This document shows, piece by piece, positions 49,993 to 58,795 of a stretch of DNA of 59,700 bases. The DNA comes from Sphingomonas sp. Root720 (GTDB lineage: Bacteria; Pseudomonadota; Alphaproteobacteria; Sphingomonadales; Sphingomonadaceae). A program made the position numbers and the translations under genes. Position 1 is the first letter of the stretch. Every line of letters begins with the position of its first letter. The stretch is from assembly GCF_001428605.1 (NCBI RefSeq), contig NZ_LMID01000011.1, positions 636,712 to 696,411 of the forward strand, in the 5' to 3' direction. The notes beneath the pieces were generated by a model that worked only from the letters and a program-made list of their open reading frames with translations, was not told the origin of the DNA and made no database searches.

Positions 49993-50232
49993 TTATGCGT
50001 TGAGAGTGGTGCGCGATGAGCAGGGTGGGTCGACACCCGGGCGACTGCTATATTGCATAGCCAATATAGCGCAGGCAATAAGCTGAAGCTGATGGAATAG
50101 CATCAGCGGAAGAATGATCAGGCCGAGCTGCGGGCTGGCGAACAGGACGCTGGCCATGAGCAGGCCGCTGGCGAGCGATTTTTTTGAACCGCAGAATTGA
50201 AGAACGATTTCGTCCTCTATCGTCATTCTCAT
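49993..50232 (-). pseudogene. Bile acid:sodium symporter-like (SBF/YfeH type) transporter, C-terminal fragment
   Basis: The 79-residue frame contains IEDEIVLQFCGSKKSLASGLLMASVLFASPQLGLIILPLMLFHQLQLIACAILA, which matches the last two membrane segments of the SBF-like transporter family (normally about 320 residues). Everything before it is missing: homology stops at about 50225, where a LysR fragment begins on the other strand. It is a truncated remnant and unlikely to work. Confidence 0.75.
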
Positions 50233-50715
50233 CGAGCTGGTCGATCTCGCGACGGCGAATGTCGATATCGCGATCCGGTACGGCGCCGGTCCCTATCCGG
50301 GTTTGAAAGTCCAGCTGATGTTCGCCGATCGCTTTGCGCCGGTCGCCAATCCGATGTTAAGATAGTGGAGGGCGTCGATCTCGCCGGATGGCCGCTGATT
50401 GAGTTTGAATGGTGCCGCAAACGTCCTGAAAATCCGACCTGGGCGCGCTGGTGCGCTGCTGCGGACATAGCTGAGCCGAAGAGCGCCCGGCTTTGCGCTT
50501 CTCCGACGAGAGCGATGCAATCCAGGCAGCCGTTCCCGGGCAGGGGGTTGCGCTGGTGTCGTTGGCGCTGGCGAGGGACGAAGCTGAAAGCGGGGCAACT
50601 GGTGCAGCTATCCGGTCCGGTCATTTATGGCTTCCGTCATCATATTCTCATGCGGGATGACGAAACGGACCAGTCTGTAGCAGCACGTCGCGTGCTGGTT
50701 ATCTTCCGAAGCTGA
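50231..50715 (+). pseudogene. LysR-family regulator, substrate-binding-domain fragment with frameshifts
   Basis: Pieces of a GcvA-like LysR ligand domain appear in successive frames. IELVDLATANVDIAIRYGAGPYPGLKVQLMFADRFAPVANPM is at 50231-50360. GVDLAGWPLIEFEWCRKRPENPTWARW is in another frame from about 50369. RFSDESDAIQAAVPGQGVALVSLALARDE is in the third frame from about 50496. LKAGQLVQLSGPVIYGFRHHI is back in the second frame from about 50585. At least three frameshifts, and the loss of the DNA-binding half, show a decayed gene. Confidence 0.8.
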
Positions 50716-50905
50716 GGTGCTTATATCATGACATCTGGTAGCGTGCCGACCTCATCGATGGAGCATGTGCGCGGCGATTGGATACTCAATATGGCGGACG
50801 ATCGCTTGTCTTGAGTGCGCGAGCGTTCCGTGGAACTCCTTTAGGCTTTAAGGATGTTGGCGAGGCCGTCTTTCGGGTATATGCAGGCTATGCGAGGTTC
50901 TGCTC
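50716..50905. other. Gap before the AraC gene
   Basis: 190 bp with no recognisable gene, repeat or clear hairpin. It marks the change from decayed sequence to the third catabolic block and must contain the promoter of the AraC-type gene. Confidence 0.4.
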
Positions 50906-51943
50906 ATGTCTGACGTTTCGAGTGTCGCATTATCCACTATAGCTCCGCTGCCACTGGGGCAGAACTGGTTGCCGCTCGCGTCGCGCCCCTGCTTTTCGAC
51001 CCGTAGCGTCGATCATGTACGGCAGTGGATGACGCGGAAAATGGCGCCGCACCGCTTAACTCTGGTCGACCGGGCATCCACAATCGATGCCTCGGTCAAC
51101 CGGGCTACGCTCGGAGGCACGACGTTCACCGCGATGACGATCGGTCCATCCGTCATAGTCGAGCTCGATCGATCGACCCGGTTTATCATTCAGATCCCGC
51201 TCAATGGTACGATCCAGGCGCAGATCAACTCCGAGCGTTACGAATGCTCGGAGGGCGGAGGGCTCATTTATGCGCCGGAGGACCACCGGGTGATGCAATG
51301 GTCGAGGGGAATCACGGCTCTCGTCATTCAGATTCCGAAGGCACGCCTGGAGGCGCATCACGCGATGCTGCGCGGTGCCGCGGGTTCTTCGCTCGCGCTT
51401 GTGTCATCGATGAGCAATCTCTCGCCGGAAGGACGAGCATTTTCCGGATTGGTCGGTTTCATCCTGAACGGCCTAGACGCGGGTTTGTTCGATGCGCCCA
51501 ATGTCGCGCTTGAGATCGAACGGATGTTGATGTCGCTGCTCCTGACCGGCCACAGCCAGTCGGTTAGTGTTACGCGCAGCAACCAGGCAGTCATTCCTTA
51601 TTATGTCCTGCGAGCGGAAAGGTTCATGCTCGATCATCTCGAGCATGACATCAGCCTTGCCGACATCGTCGCAGCATCTGGAGTGAGCGAGCGTAGTCTG
51701 CAAACGGGCTTTCGTCGCGCCCACGGTACCACGCCCCTGCGCCACCTGAAGCTTCTGCGGCTCGAAGGCGCGCACCACGCCTTGCTCAATGGGACCCCAG
51801 GGACGACGAGGGTGACGGACGTGGCGACGCGCTTCAACTTCTGGCAGCTCGGGCGCTTTTCGGCCGATTACAAGGAGTTGTACGGCCACCTCCCGTCCGA
51901 AGCCCTACTCCTCAAGCGAGAAACCGGCGCAGCATTTAGCTAG
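50906..51943 (+). CDS. AraC-family transcriptional regulator
   Basis: A protein of 345 residues. The N-terminal half resembles the AraC-binding-like ligand domain (FIIQIPLNGTIQAQINSERYECSEGGGLIYAPEDHRVMQWSRGITALVIQIP). The C-terminal half has the double helix-turn-helix: AERFMLDHLEHDISLADIVAASGVSERSLQTGFRRAHGTTPLRHLKLLRLEGAHHALL and VATRFNFWQLGRFSADYKELYGHLPSEAL. It probably activates the following catabolic genes on binding an aromatic effector. Codon choice is less GC-rich than in the first half of the window. Confidence 0.9.
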   Translation: MSDVSSVALSTIAPLPLGQNWLPLASRPCFSTRSVDHVRQWMTRKMAPHRLTLVDRASTIDASVNRATLGGTTFTAMTIGPSVIVELDRSTRFIIQIPLNGTIQAQINSERYECSEGGGLIYAPEDHRVMQWSRGITALVIQIPKARLEAHHAMLRGAAGSSLALVSSMSNLSPEGRAFSGLVGFILNGLDAGLFDAPNVALEIERMLMSLLLTGHSQSVSVTRSNQAVIPYYVLRAERFMLDHLEHDISLADIVAASGVSERSLQTGFRRAHGTTPLRHLKLLRLEGAHHALLNGTPGTTRVTDVATRFNFWQLGRFSADYKELYGHLPSEALLLKRETGAAFS

Positions 51944-52149
51944 ATCCGTCGGCGCCACGTCGCACGACCACTGTCATTTCAAACATTTCTGCGGCGTGCG
52001 CATACGACTGCGGCGGTCGCATAGCCGTTGCTCGGCGGACCTGTCCTATTCGAGACAGATCGCGGGGGTGTCTGAATGGGATCGCTTCAATGCAGCGTCC
52101 GGTCGGCCGCTCCTCGATCACCCACGCTTAACGCTCGACAGGGTAGGTC

Positions 52150-53445
52150 ATGTTCCATCTCGGTATGCTTTCGTTTCCAATCCAGACGCACAACAGCATC
52201 GGGACGTGGAAGAGCGAGAATTATCTTTTTGACCGGTCTTTCGACCGCCCGGAACTGTGGATCGAGGTGGCAAAAGCTTGCGAAGATGCACGGTTCGACT
52301 TCCTTTTCGCCGCCGATAGCGAGGGGATATTTGCCGAATATCAGAACAGCCGCGACGGCACGCTGAAAGGCGGGAAATTTGTTCCTGCCTTCGATCAGAC
52401 GGTGGTGGCGGACTATATCCTCGCTCACACTCGCCATCTCGGTGTGGTCGCCACGGTTTCGACTACGGCCAGTCAGCCTTACCTGACTGCGCGACGCTTC
52501 GCGTCGATGGATCATCTGTCGCGTGGTCGTATCGCGTGGAATATCGTGACCTCGACCCATAAGGCAGGGGTGCTCGGGGTTGGCCTTACAGAGCTTCCTT
52601 CCCATGACGATCGCTACGCCCAGGCCGACGAATATGTCGATCTTTGCAAGGCGCTTTGGCAGGGCTGGGACGAAGGCGCCGTCGTCGTCGACAAGCATAA
52701 CGATGTCTTCATCGATCCGACGAAGGTCCATGACATCCACTTCGAGGGGCGCTTCTACCGCAGCTATGCGCCGCTCAATCTCCATCGCTCGCCTCAGGCC
52801 GGGCCGGTCTTGGCACAGGCCGGTGCGTCGAAGGTCGGCATCGCCTTCGCCGCGCGCCATGCCGAGCTGATGTTCGCGATCCAGCCCTATCGAGAGGGCA
52901 TGAAATCCTATCATGATCGCGTGAAGGCAGCCGCCGCCGATGCAGGGCGCGACCCCAGCTCGGTCAAGGTGATGTTCGCGATGAACGCGTTCGTCGGCGA
53001 GAGCGAGGCCGAGGCCCGCGAAAAATACGATCGCCATCGCGCCATGATCACGCCCGAGGGCGCGATGGTGACGATGTCGGGGCTACTCGGCGTGGATCTC
53101 TCTACGGTCGATCCGACAGCTCCGATCTCAGAGCTCCAAGTACCTGGTGCTCAGGGACATATCGAAGCCTGGTCGAAGAGTGGCCACAACACCGTGTTCG
53201 ATGCCACGATAGGCCACGCAGCCGGTGCGGGCATGGCTTTCGTCGGCACTGCCGAACAGATCGTCGAACAGATGCACGATGTGATGGCATATGTCGGGGG
53301 CGACGGCTTCGTCTATCACCCGCTCTATTTGCCTTATGATCTTCTCGAGTTCACCGGGAAGGTTGTCCCACTTCTCCAGAAAAGCGGCCTGACACGCAAG
53401 GATTACAGCGGCGGCACGCTTCGCGACAATCTCGTCGCATTCTGA
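52150..53445 (+). CDS. LLM-class flavin-dependent monooxygenase (NtaA/SnaA/DszA type)
   Basis: A bacterial-luciferase-fold enzyme of 431 residues. Motifs are HTRHLGVVATVSTTASQPYLTARRFASMDHLSRGRIAWNIVTS, YAQADEYVDLCKALWQGWDEGAVV, HDIHFEGRFYRSYAPLNLHRSPQAGPVLAQAGASKVGIAFAARHAELMF and FVGTAEQIVEQMHD. The length and order match the NtaA/SnaA/DszA group, two-component FMNH2 monooxygenases that oxidise organosulfur, organonitrogen or cyclic compounds. No flavin reductase gene is near, so FMNH2 must come from elsewhere. It is followed by a TonB receptor 42 bases later. Confidence 0.9.
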   Translation: MFHLGMLSFPIQTHNSIGTWKSENYLFDRSFDRPELWIEVAKACEDARFDFLFAADSEGIFAEYQNSRDGTLKGGKFVPAFDQTVVADYILAHTRHLGVVATVSTTASQPYLTARRFASMDHLSRGRIAWNIVTSTHKAGVLGVGLTELPSHDDRYAQADEYVDLCKALWQGWDEGAVVVDKHNDVFIDPTKVHDIHFEGRFYRSYAPLNLHRSPQAGPVLAQAGASKVGIAFAARHAELMFAIQPYREGMKSYHDRVKAAAADAGRDPSSVKVMFAMNAFVGESEAEAREKYDRHRAMITPEGAMVTMSGLLGVDLSTVDPTAPISELQVPGAQGHIEAWSKSGHNTVFDATIGHAAGAGMAFVGTAEQIVEQMHDVMAYVGGDGFVYHPLYLPYDLLEFTGKVVPLLQKSGLTRKDYSGGTLRDNLVAF

Positions 53446-53487
53446 TCCGAGAATAATCGAAAACAAACATCGAAGGGGAATCCAGTC

Positions 53488-55782
53488 ATGAAGCCAACTC
53501 GCGTCATGCTTTTGCTATCAACGGCACTTTGCCTCGTCGCATCGCCAGCCTTCGCACAGGCGGCGAACGATGATGGCACGACCGAGATCATCGTTACCGC
53601 CCAGAAGCGAAGCGAGCGCCTGAGCGAGGTGCCGCTGGCGATCACCGCGGCAACAGGTGCGCAGTTGCAGGTGCAGGGCATCACGACGACCGCCGATCTG
53701 ACGAAGATCGTTCCCAGCCTGACCGTGCAGATCAGCGAATATGGCGTTCCGGTCTTTTCGATCCGCGGTGTCGGCTACAAGGACTTCTCGATCGGAGCGA
53801 CGCCGGCCGTCGCGACCTATATGGATCAGGTCTCGCTGCCATATTCCGTTCTGACGCGCGGCGCGACGCTCGATCTGGAGCGTGTCGAAGTCCTCAAGGG
53901 ACCACAGGGCACGTTGTTCGGGCAGAATTCCACCGGCGGTGCGATCAACTACATCGCCGCCAAGCCAACGGATAGCTTCCATGCCGGCGGGCTGCTGAAC
54001 TATGGCCGCTTCAATCGTGTCGAACTCGAAGGCTTCGTCAGTGGCCCGCTCAACGACACGTTAGCCTTCCGCCTCGCGGTGCGGCACGAGTCCCAGGGCG
54101 CTTGGCAGAAGAGCTTCACCCGCGACGACGAACTCGGCCGCGTGGACTTCACCAATGCGCGCCTACTCGTCGATTGGAAGCCGACGGAGACACTCGGCTT
54201 CCAGTTGAATGTCAGTGGTTGGCGAGACCAGTCGGAAACACAGTCGGCCCAGTTCCAGCGGTTCACGCCATCGCGTCCGACGCCGGGCCCTCTGACCCAG
54301 GGCGTCTTCAATGCTCTCACCAATTATCCCGTTTCTCCTCGGAACAACCGCGCGGCGGATTGGGACAACGGTGTCAGCTTCGAGCGAGACGACAAGTTCT
54401 ACATGCTGTCCCTGCGCGGCGACTGGGACATGGCGAGCGACCTGACGCTCTCGTCGATCACCGGCTATGTCCACTACAAGGGTGAAGCTCCCTTCGATTC
54501 CGACGGAACCGATTATCCAAACCTGCGCATCCACAAGTACGGCTTCGTCGAGTCATTCTCGCAGGAGCTGCGTCTGTCCGGTTCCTCCGGCCCGCTCAAA
54601 TATATGGTTGGTGCCAACTATCAGGATGAGACGGTCAACGAATATTCTCACGACATCTTCTTCTCGAGCAATGTCACCGCAGGGCCCTATTATTTCCCGA
54701 GCGGCGACCGGATCAATAATCAGAAAATCGAGACGAAATCGATTTTTGGCAGCCTCGATTATGCCATCACGCCAACACTGACCCTGTCCGGATCGGCACG
54801 CTATTCCGACCAGAAGCGTCGGTTCGAGGGATGCTTCGCCGACTATGGCAATGGCCAGGCTGCGCTGGCCTTCAGCGTGTTCAGTGGCGTGGTACTGCCC
54901 AACGGATCGTGCCTCACGCTTGAAGATTCCACGCTTAAGTCGCTGCCGATCGTCGCCTCGGATCTCGATGAGGACAACGTCTCCTGGCGTGGCGTGGTCA
55001 GCTGGAAGCCCGCTACCGATACCTTGCTCTATGCAAGCCTTACCCGTGGCTACAAGGCTGGCAGCTATACTGTGCCCGCAGCGGCGTTCGCTTCCCAATT
55101 CACGCCGGTCACGCAAGAGTCCGTGCTGACCTATGAGGCTGGTGCCAAGCTAGGTCTGTTCGACCGCAAGGTTCAGCTGACGTCGGCCGCTTTCTACTAC
55201 GATTACACGAACAAGCAGCTGGCCGGCACCGTGATCAATCCCTTCTTCGGACCGGTCTCCCAGCTGGTCAACATTCCCAAGTCGCGTGTTTATGGCGCGG
55301 AGCTGGAGTTGCTTGTGACGCTTGTACGCGGCCTTCGGCTGAGCGCGGGGGCCACCTATCTCAACTCGCGTGTAAAGGAGGATCCGCGTCCGCCGGCGCA
55401 ACCACGCGATCCTCTGGGCCGGGTGAACAGCTTCGTGGGCGAGAGCTTTCCCAACACACCGAAGTGGCTCCTGGTTGGCGATGCCCAATATGACTTCCCG
55501 ATCCGGTCGGACATGGACATGTTCGTCGGCGGTAACATCTCCTATCGTTCGAGCACGGCTGCGGCGTTCGGCGACGGGCTTGAATTCGCCATCGCCGGCT
55601 ATAGCCTGATCGATCTGCGGGCTGGCTTTGCGGCACGAGATGGGCTCTGGCGGGTTCAATTCTACGGCCGCAACGTGACGAATAAATATTACTGGACCGG
55701 CGTGCCGCGAAACCTGGACACGATCGTGCGCTTTGCTGGTCAGCCCGCCACCTACGGCGTGCAGGTCAGTTTCCGTCTCTAG
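53488..55782 (+). CDS. TonB-dependent receptor (third)
   Basis: A protein of 764 residues. The signal peptide is MKPTRVMLLLSTALCLVASPAFAQ. The plug domain has EIIVTAQKRSERLSEVPLAI, FSIRGVGYKDFSIG and VEVLKGPQGTLFGQNSTGGAINY. The barrel includes YASLTRGYKAGSYTV and ends in YGVQVSFRL. It is of the same subfamily as the receptor at 13032 (IIVTA...R, GPQGTLFG). It likely imports the substrate of the monooxygenase. It is preceded by AAGGGG and followed by a hairpin. Confidence 0.93.
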   Translation: MKPTRVMLLLSTALCLVASPAFAQAANDDGTTEIIVTAQKRSERLSEVPLAITAATGAQLQVQGITTTADLTKIVPSLTVQISEYGVPVFSIRGVGYKDFSIGATPAVATYMDQVSLPYSVLTRGATLDLERVEVLKGPQGTLFGQNSTGGAINYIAAKPTDSFHAGGLLNYGRFNRVELEGFVSGPLNDTLAFRLAVRHESQGAWQKSFTRDDELGRVDFTNARLLVDWKPTETLGFQLNVSGWRDQSETQSAQFQRFTPSRPTPGPLTQGVFNALTNYPVSPRNNRAADWDNGVSFERDDKFYMLSLRGDWDMASDLTLSSITGYVHYKGEAPFDSDGTDYPNLRIHKYGFVESFSQELRLSGSSGPLKYMVGANYQDETVNEYSHDIFFSSNVTAGPYYFPSGDRINNQKIETKSIFGSLDYAITPTLTLSGSARYSDQKRRFEGCFADYGNGQAALAFSVFSGVVLPNGSCLTLEDSTLKSLPIVASDLDEDNVSWRGVVSWKPATDTLLYASLTRGYKAGSYTVPAAAFASQFTPVTQESVLTYEAGAKLGLFDRKVQLTSAAFYYDYTNKQLAGTVINPFFGPVSQLVNIPKSRVYGAELELLVTLVRGLRLSAGATYLNSRVKEDPRPPAQPRDPLGRVNSFVGESFPNTPKWLLVGDAQYDFPIRSDMDMFVGGNISYRSSTAAAFGDGLEFAIAGYSLIDLRAGFAARDGLWRVQFYGRNVTNKYYWTGVPRNLDTIVRFAGQPATYGVQVSFRL

Positions 55783-56087
55783 TCGATCCTATCGGCGATG
55801 AGCCTAAAATACGCCGGCCTAGGCGGCGCGTGCCACGCAGGGTTTGATCGCTCCGGCTGATCGAACCCTGCGCAGCTTGCTCAAACATTAGACGGACATC
55901 ATGCCGGAGATGAGGGCCTTCCATCCGCTGGGACGGCGACGATGGAGTGGCTTGCGGTGGGGCGAGGTGCGGATCCCCGTCGCATCCGGGCTCGGCGGCC
56001 TCCTCTCTCTCGCGAGGCTGCGCCCGCCGAATAATCGCTGCGGTTTGCCAATAGCGATCGTTCCATCGCATTCGATAAGGATTGGCC
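55783..56087. other. Gap with promoter region for the MFS-ligase-aldehyde dehydrogenase genes
   Basis: 305 bp without a convincing gene; short open frames here have no family resemblance. It holds the hairpin at 55837-55871 and, further right, the likely promoter of the MFS operon (AT-richer at about 56040-56080). Confidence 0.5.
55837..55871 (+). terminator. Hairpin after the third TonB receptor
   Basis: GCAGGGTTTGAT (55837-55848) pairs with 55860-55871 (one G-T pair) around an 11-base loop. It lies 55 bases past the receptor stop. There is no strong T run, so this is a probable but unproven terminator. Confidence 0.55.
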
Positions 56088-57305
56088 ATGGTAGCTTCCC
56101 CGTCGCAAACGTCCGAATGGCGCGAAGGCTGGCGCCCCCTGGCGGCTGCGGCTGTAGGGATAGGCACCGGCTATAATCTCTTCATGTATACCGCCGGCTT
56201 GTTCATCCTGCCGATGCAAGCGGAATTCGGTTGGTCCCGTTCGGAACTGGCCTTCGGCCCGATGGTGGGGTTGATCGCTGCCTTTTTCATGCCGATGACC
56301 GGCTGGCTGACCGATCGCGTCGGCGCGCGACGGCTTGGGATGATTGGCCTCGCGGCGATGGCAGCCTGTTATGTCGGCCTCGCGCTCGCACCGCCCAGCA
56401 ATGGCTTCTTCCTTGCAATGGTGCTGGTGATTGCGGTGGTCAGCCCCCTCTCTAGTCCGGTCAGCTTCACCCGCGGAGTGCTGCCATATTTTAGGCGTAA
56501 CACCGGTGCGGCGGTAGCCATCGCGATGACCGGCATCTCGGTGGCTGGCTTCGTGCTCGTGCCGCTGGTCGGGCTGGTGATCGCCGATTTTGGCTGGCGG
56601 CAGGCCTACTACGCGCTGGCTGCTACATTGCTCGTTCTGGCCTTGCCGATCATATTTGCCTGGTTCAGCGAAAAGCCGGGCAACGACGAACTGCCCGCCG
56701 CGCGGCGTGGCAACCCGCTCGCTGAACTCAACGGTGCTGCGCGCGACGGTCGCTTCTGGATCATGGTGGTGGGCTTCGGCGCGGCCTCGCTGCTGCTCGG
56801 CGGAGTTCTCAGTCAAACGCAACCGCTGCTCGTGAGCCACGGTCTCAGCTTGCTCGCCGCCACAGCACTGGTCACCGCATACACGGTCACCATCGGCATC
56901 GGCCGTCTGTGTGCCGGTTTCATGCTCGACCGCTTCCATCCCCACTTGGTCGTGCGGGTGTGTCTACTGTTGGCCGCACTCGGCGGGCTGGGGGTAGCGC
57001 TGATGCCCGATGACGCGCCGATCGCGCTGATTGCTCTGTGCATCATGTTGATCGGTTTCGGACATGGCGCGGAGAGCGATTTCATCGTCTTCTTCAGCGT
57101 GCGTATTTTCGGGGAAAAGATTGCGTCGACCTTATTCGGGGTGATGGCTTTCGTGATCTCGATCGGTATGGCGGTAGGAGGCCTGATTTTCGCGCAGGTG
57201 TACGATCATACTGGCAGCTATCGTCTTGCGCTCGGCGGGACGGCGGCGCTGATGGCGGTCGCGGCGGTTCTCATCGGCCGGCTGCACGTGACCCAACGGA
57301 CATGA
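56088..57305 (+). CDS. MFS transporter (monocarboxylate/OFA-like)
   Basis: A carrier of 405 residues with 12 hydrophobic segments: AAAAVGIGTGYNLFMYTAGLFILPMQAEFGWSRSEL in the first part, GWLTDRVGARRL in the segment 2-3 loop and VSFTRGVLPYFRRNTGAAVAIAMTGISVAGF. This pattern resembles oxalate/formate-antiporter or monocarboxylate-type carriers rather than the AAHS carriers of the earlier blocks. The ATG at 56088 has AAGGA 8 bases upstream. Its stop overlaps the ligase start (ATGA, 57302-57305). Confidence 0.88.
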   Translation: MVASPSQTSEWREGWRPLAAAAVGIGTGYNLFMYTAGLFILPMQAEFGWSRSELAFGPMVGLIAAFFMPMTGWLTDRVGARRLGMIGLAAMAACYVGLALAPPSNGFFLAMVLVIAVVSPLSSPVSFTRGVLPYFRRNTGAAVAIAMTGISVAGFVLVPLVGLVIADFGWRQAYYALAATLLVLALPIIFAWFSEKPGNDELPAARRGNPLAELNGAARDGRFWIMVVGFGAASLLLGGVLSQTQPLLVSHGLSLLAATALVTAYTVTIGIGRLCAGFMLDRFHPHLVVRVCLLLAALGGLGVALMPDDAPIALIALCIMLIGFGHGAESDFIVFFSVRIFGEKIASTLFGVMAFVISIGMAVGGLIFAQVYDHTGSYRLALGGTAALMAVAAVLIGRLHVTQRT

Positions 57306-58795
57306 TGCTGGCGGATCTCCCGCGGGTCGCCGCGCACTTGTTCGGTGACAGAACCGCGGTGATCGCCGGCGAGCACCGGCTTAGCTTCGCGGAGATCGAC
57401 CGTCAGTCTGCCTATCTTGCGGGTGCTTTAACAGCCCGCAGGATCGTCCCAGGCGACCGGGTGACGCTGTACGGCGAGAATAGCTGGGAATGGATCGTCG
57501 CTTATTATGGGATCGCGCGCGCTGGCGCCGTGATCAATCCGGTCAACATGCTTCTGACGCCGCAGGAGGTGCGATACATCGTCGACGATTGCGATGTTGG
57601 CACCGTAATCGCGAGCCCCTCGAAATTGGCCGATCTCGTTCCCGCGCTGTCCGGAAGCGGCGTGCGCATCATGCTGTCCTATGCTGATATTCCCGAACTG
57701 ATCGCGGAAGAAATGCTCGAACCGAACGTCGCTCGGTCAGAAAATGATCTCGCGACGATCGCCTATACCTCGGGCACGACGGGCCGGCCAAAAGGTGCAC
57801 TGCTCACGCATCGCAGCATTGTGACGAATGTTCGCATGACCGCGGTGATGCACGGCCGCTCAGCGAACGATATCATCGTCACGGCCCTGCCGCTGCCGCA
57901 TGTCTACGGCAATGTCGTTATGAGCAGCACGGTCCTTTCAGGAGCCACCTTGGTCCTTCACACTCGCTTCGAAGCGGGTACCATCCTCGATTCTATCGCT
58001 GCTCACCGCGCGACGATGCTCGAGGGCGTCCCGACCATGTATCATTATCTGCTGCAGAGCCCGGCGCTGGCACAGGCCGATCTTTCATCGCTTCGGCTGT
58101 GCACTGTCGGCGGTCAGACCATGCCGGTGAGCGTGATGGAAACGGTCGAGGCGCGCTTCGGCTGCCCGTTGATCGAGCTTTGGGGGATGACCGAACTCGG
58201 CGGACTCGGCACCACCCATCCCCACACCGGCCCTCGGCGCCACGGTTCGATCGGCGTGCCCTTGCCCTTCATGGAAGCCCGGATCGATGCACCGGAGGAA
58301 GGCGTCGGCGAACTGCTGGTGCGCGGCGCGATGGTGATGCAGGGCTATCACAATGCTCCCGAGCTGACCTGCGAGACGATCGATCCCGATGGTTGGTTGC
58401 GCACCGGCGATCTCGCGCGGATCGATGGGCAGGGATTCATCTTCGTCGTCGATCGAAAGAAGGACATGATCCTGACCGCGGGCAACAACATTTACCCGGC
58501 CGAGCTGGAGCGGGTGATCGCGATGCATCCCGGTGTCGCCTTCTCCGCCGTCGCGGGCCTTCCCGATGCCGCCAAGGGTGAGGTACCGGTCGCCTTCATC
58601 GTTCCGCGCGCCGGCGCGACACTGAGTGCTCACGAGATGGATGCCCACTGCCGGCTCCACCTCGCGCCCTACAAGGTGCCGCGCGCCTACCGCTTCGTCG
58701 ACGACCTGCCGAAGACCAGCACCGGCAAGATCATGCGGCGCGCGCTCGCCGAACTTTCCACGGACAACGACACGATCGCGAGGACAGGATCATGA
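57302..58795 (+). CDS. Acyl-CoA ligase (AMP-dependent)
   Basis: A ligase of 497 residues of the ANL superfamily: AYTSGTTGRPKGALLTHRS (about 154-172), LWGMTELGGLGTTHP, GWLRTGDLARIDGQGFIFVVDRKKDMILTAGNNIYPAELE and the C-terminal catalytic Lys in TSTGKIMRR. It forms an acyl-CoA from an acid, ATP and CoA. The ATG at 57302 overlaps the MFS stop, so the two are coupled; a longer frame upstream merely runs over the MFS gene. Its stop overlaps the aldehyde dehydrogenase start (ATGA, 58792-58795), giving an uptake-oxidation-activation operon. Confidence 0.92.
   Translation: MMLADLPRVAAHLFGDRTAVIAGEHRLSFAEIDRQSAYLAGALTARRIVPGDRVTLYGENSWEWIVAYYGIARAGAVINPVNMLLTPQEVRYIVDDCDVGTVIASPSKLADLVPALSGSGVRIMLSYADIPELIAEEMLEPNVARSENDLATIAYTSGTTGRPKGALLTHRSIVTNVRMTAVMHGRSANDIIVTALPLPHVYGNVVMSSTVLSGATLVLHTRFEAGTILDSIAAHRATMLEGVPTMYHYLLQSPALAQADLSSLRLCTVGGQTMPVSVMETVEARFGCPLIELWGMTELGGLGTTHPHTGPRRHGSIGVPLPFMEARIDAPEEGVGELLVRGAMVMQGYHNAPELTCETIDPDGWLRTGDLARIDGQGFIFVVDRKKDMILTAGNNIYPAELERVIAMHPGVAFSAVAGLPDAAKGEVPVAFIVPRAGATLSAHEMDAHCRLHLAPYKVPRAYRFVDDLPKTSTGKIMRRALAELSTDNDTIARTGS

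Noticed and set aside
53446-53487. AAAACAAACATCG before the third TonB receptor as a regulon site
   Set aside because: It has no central CATG and no symmetry; the match is only to an A-rich half.
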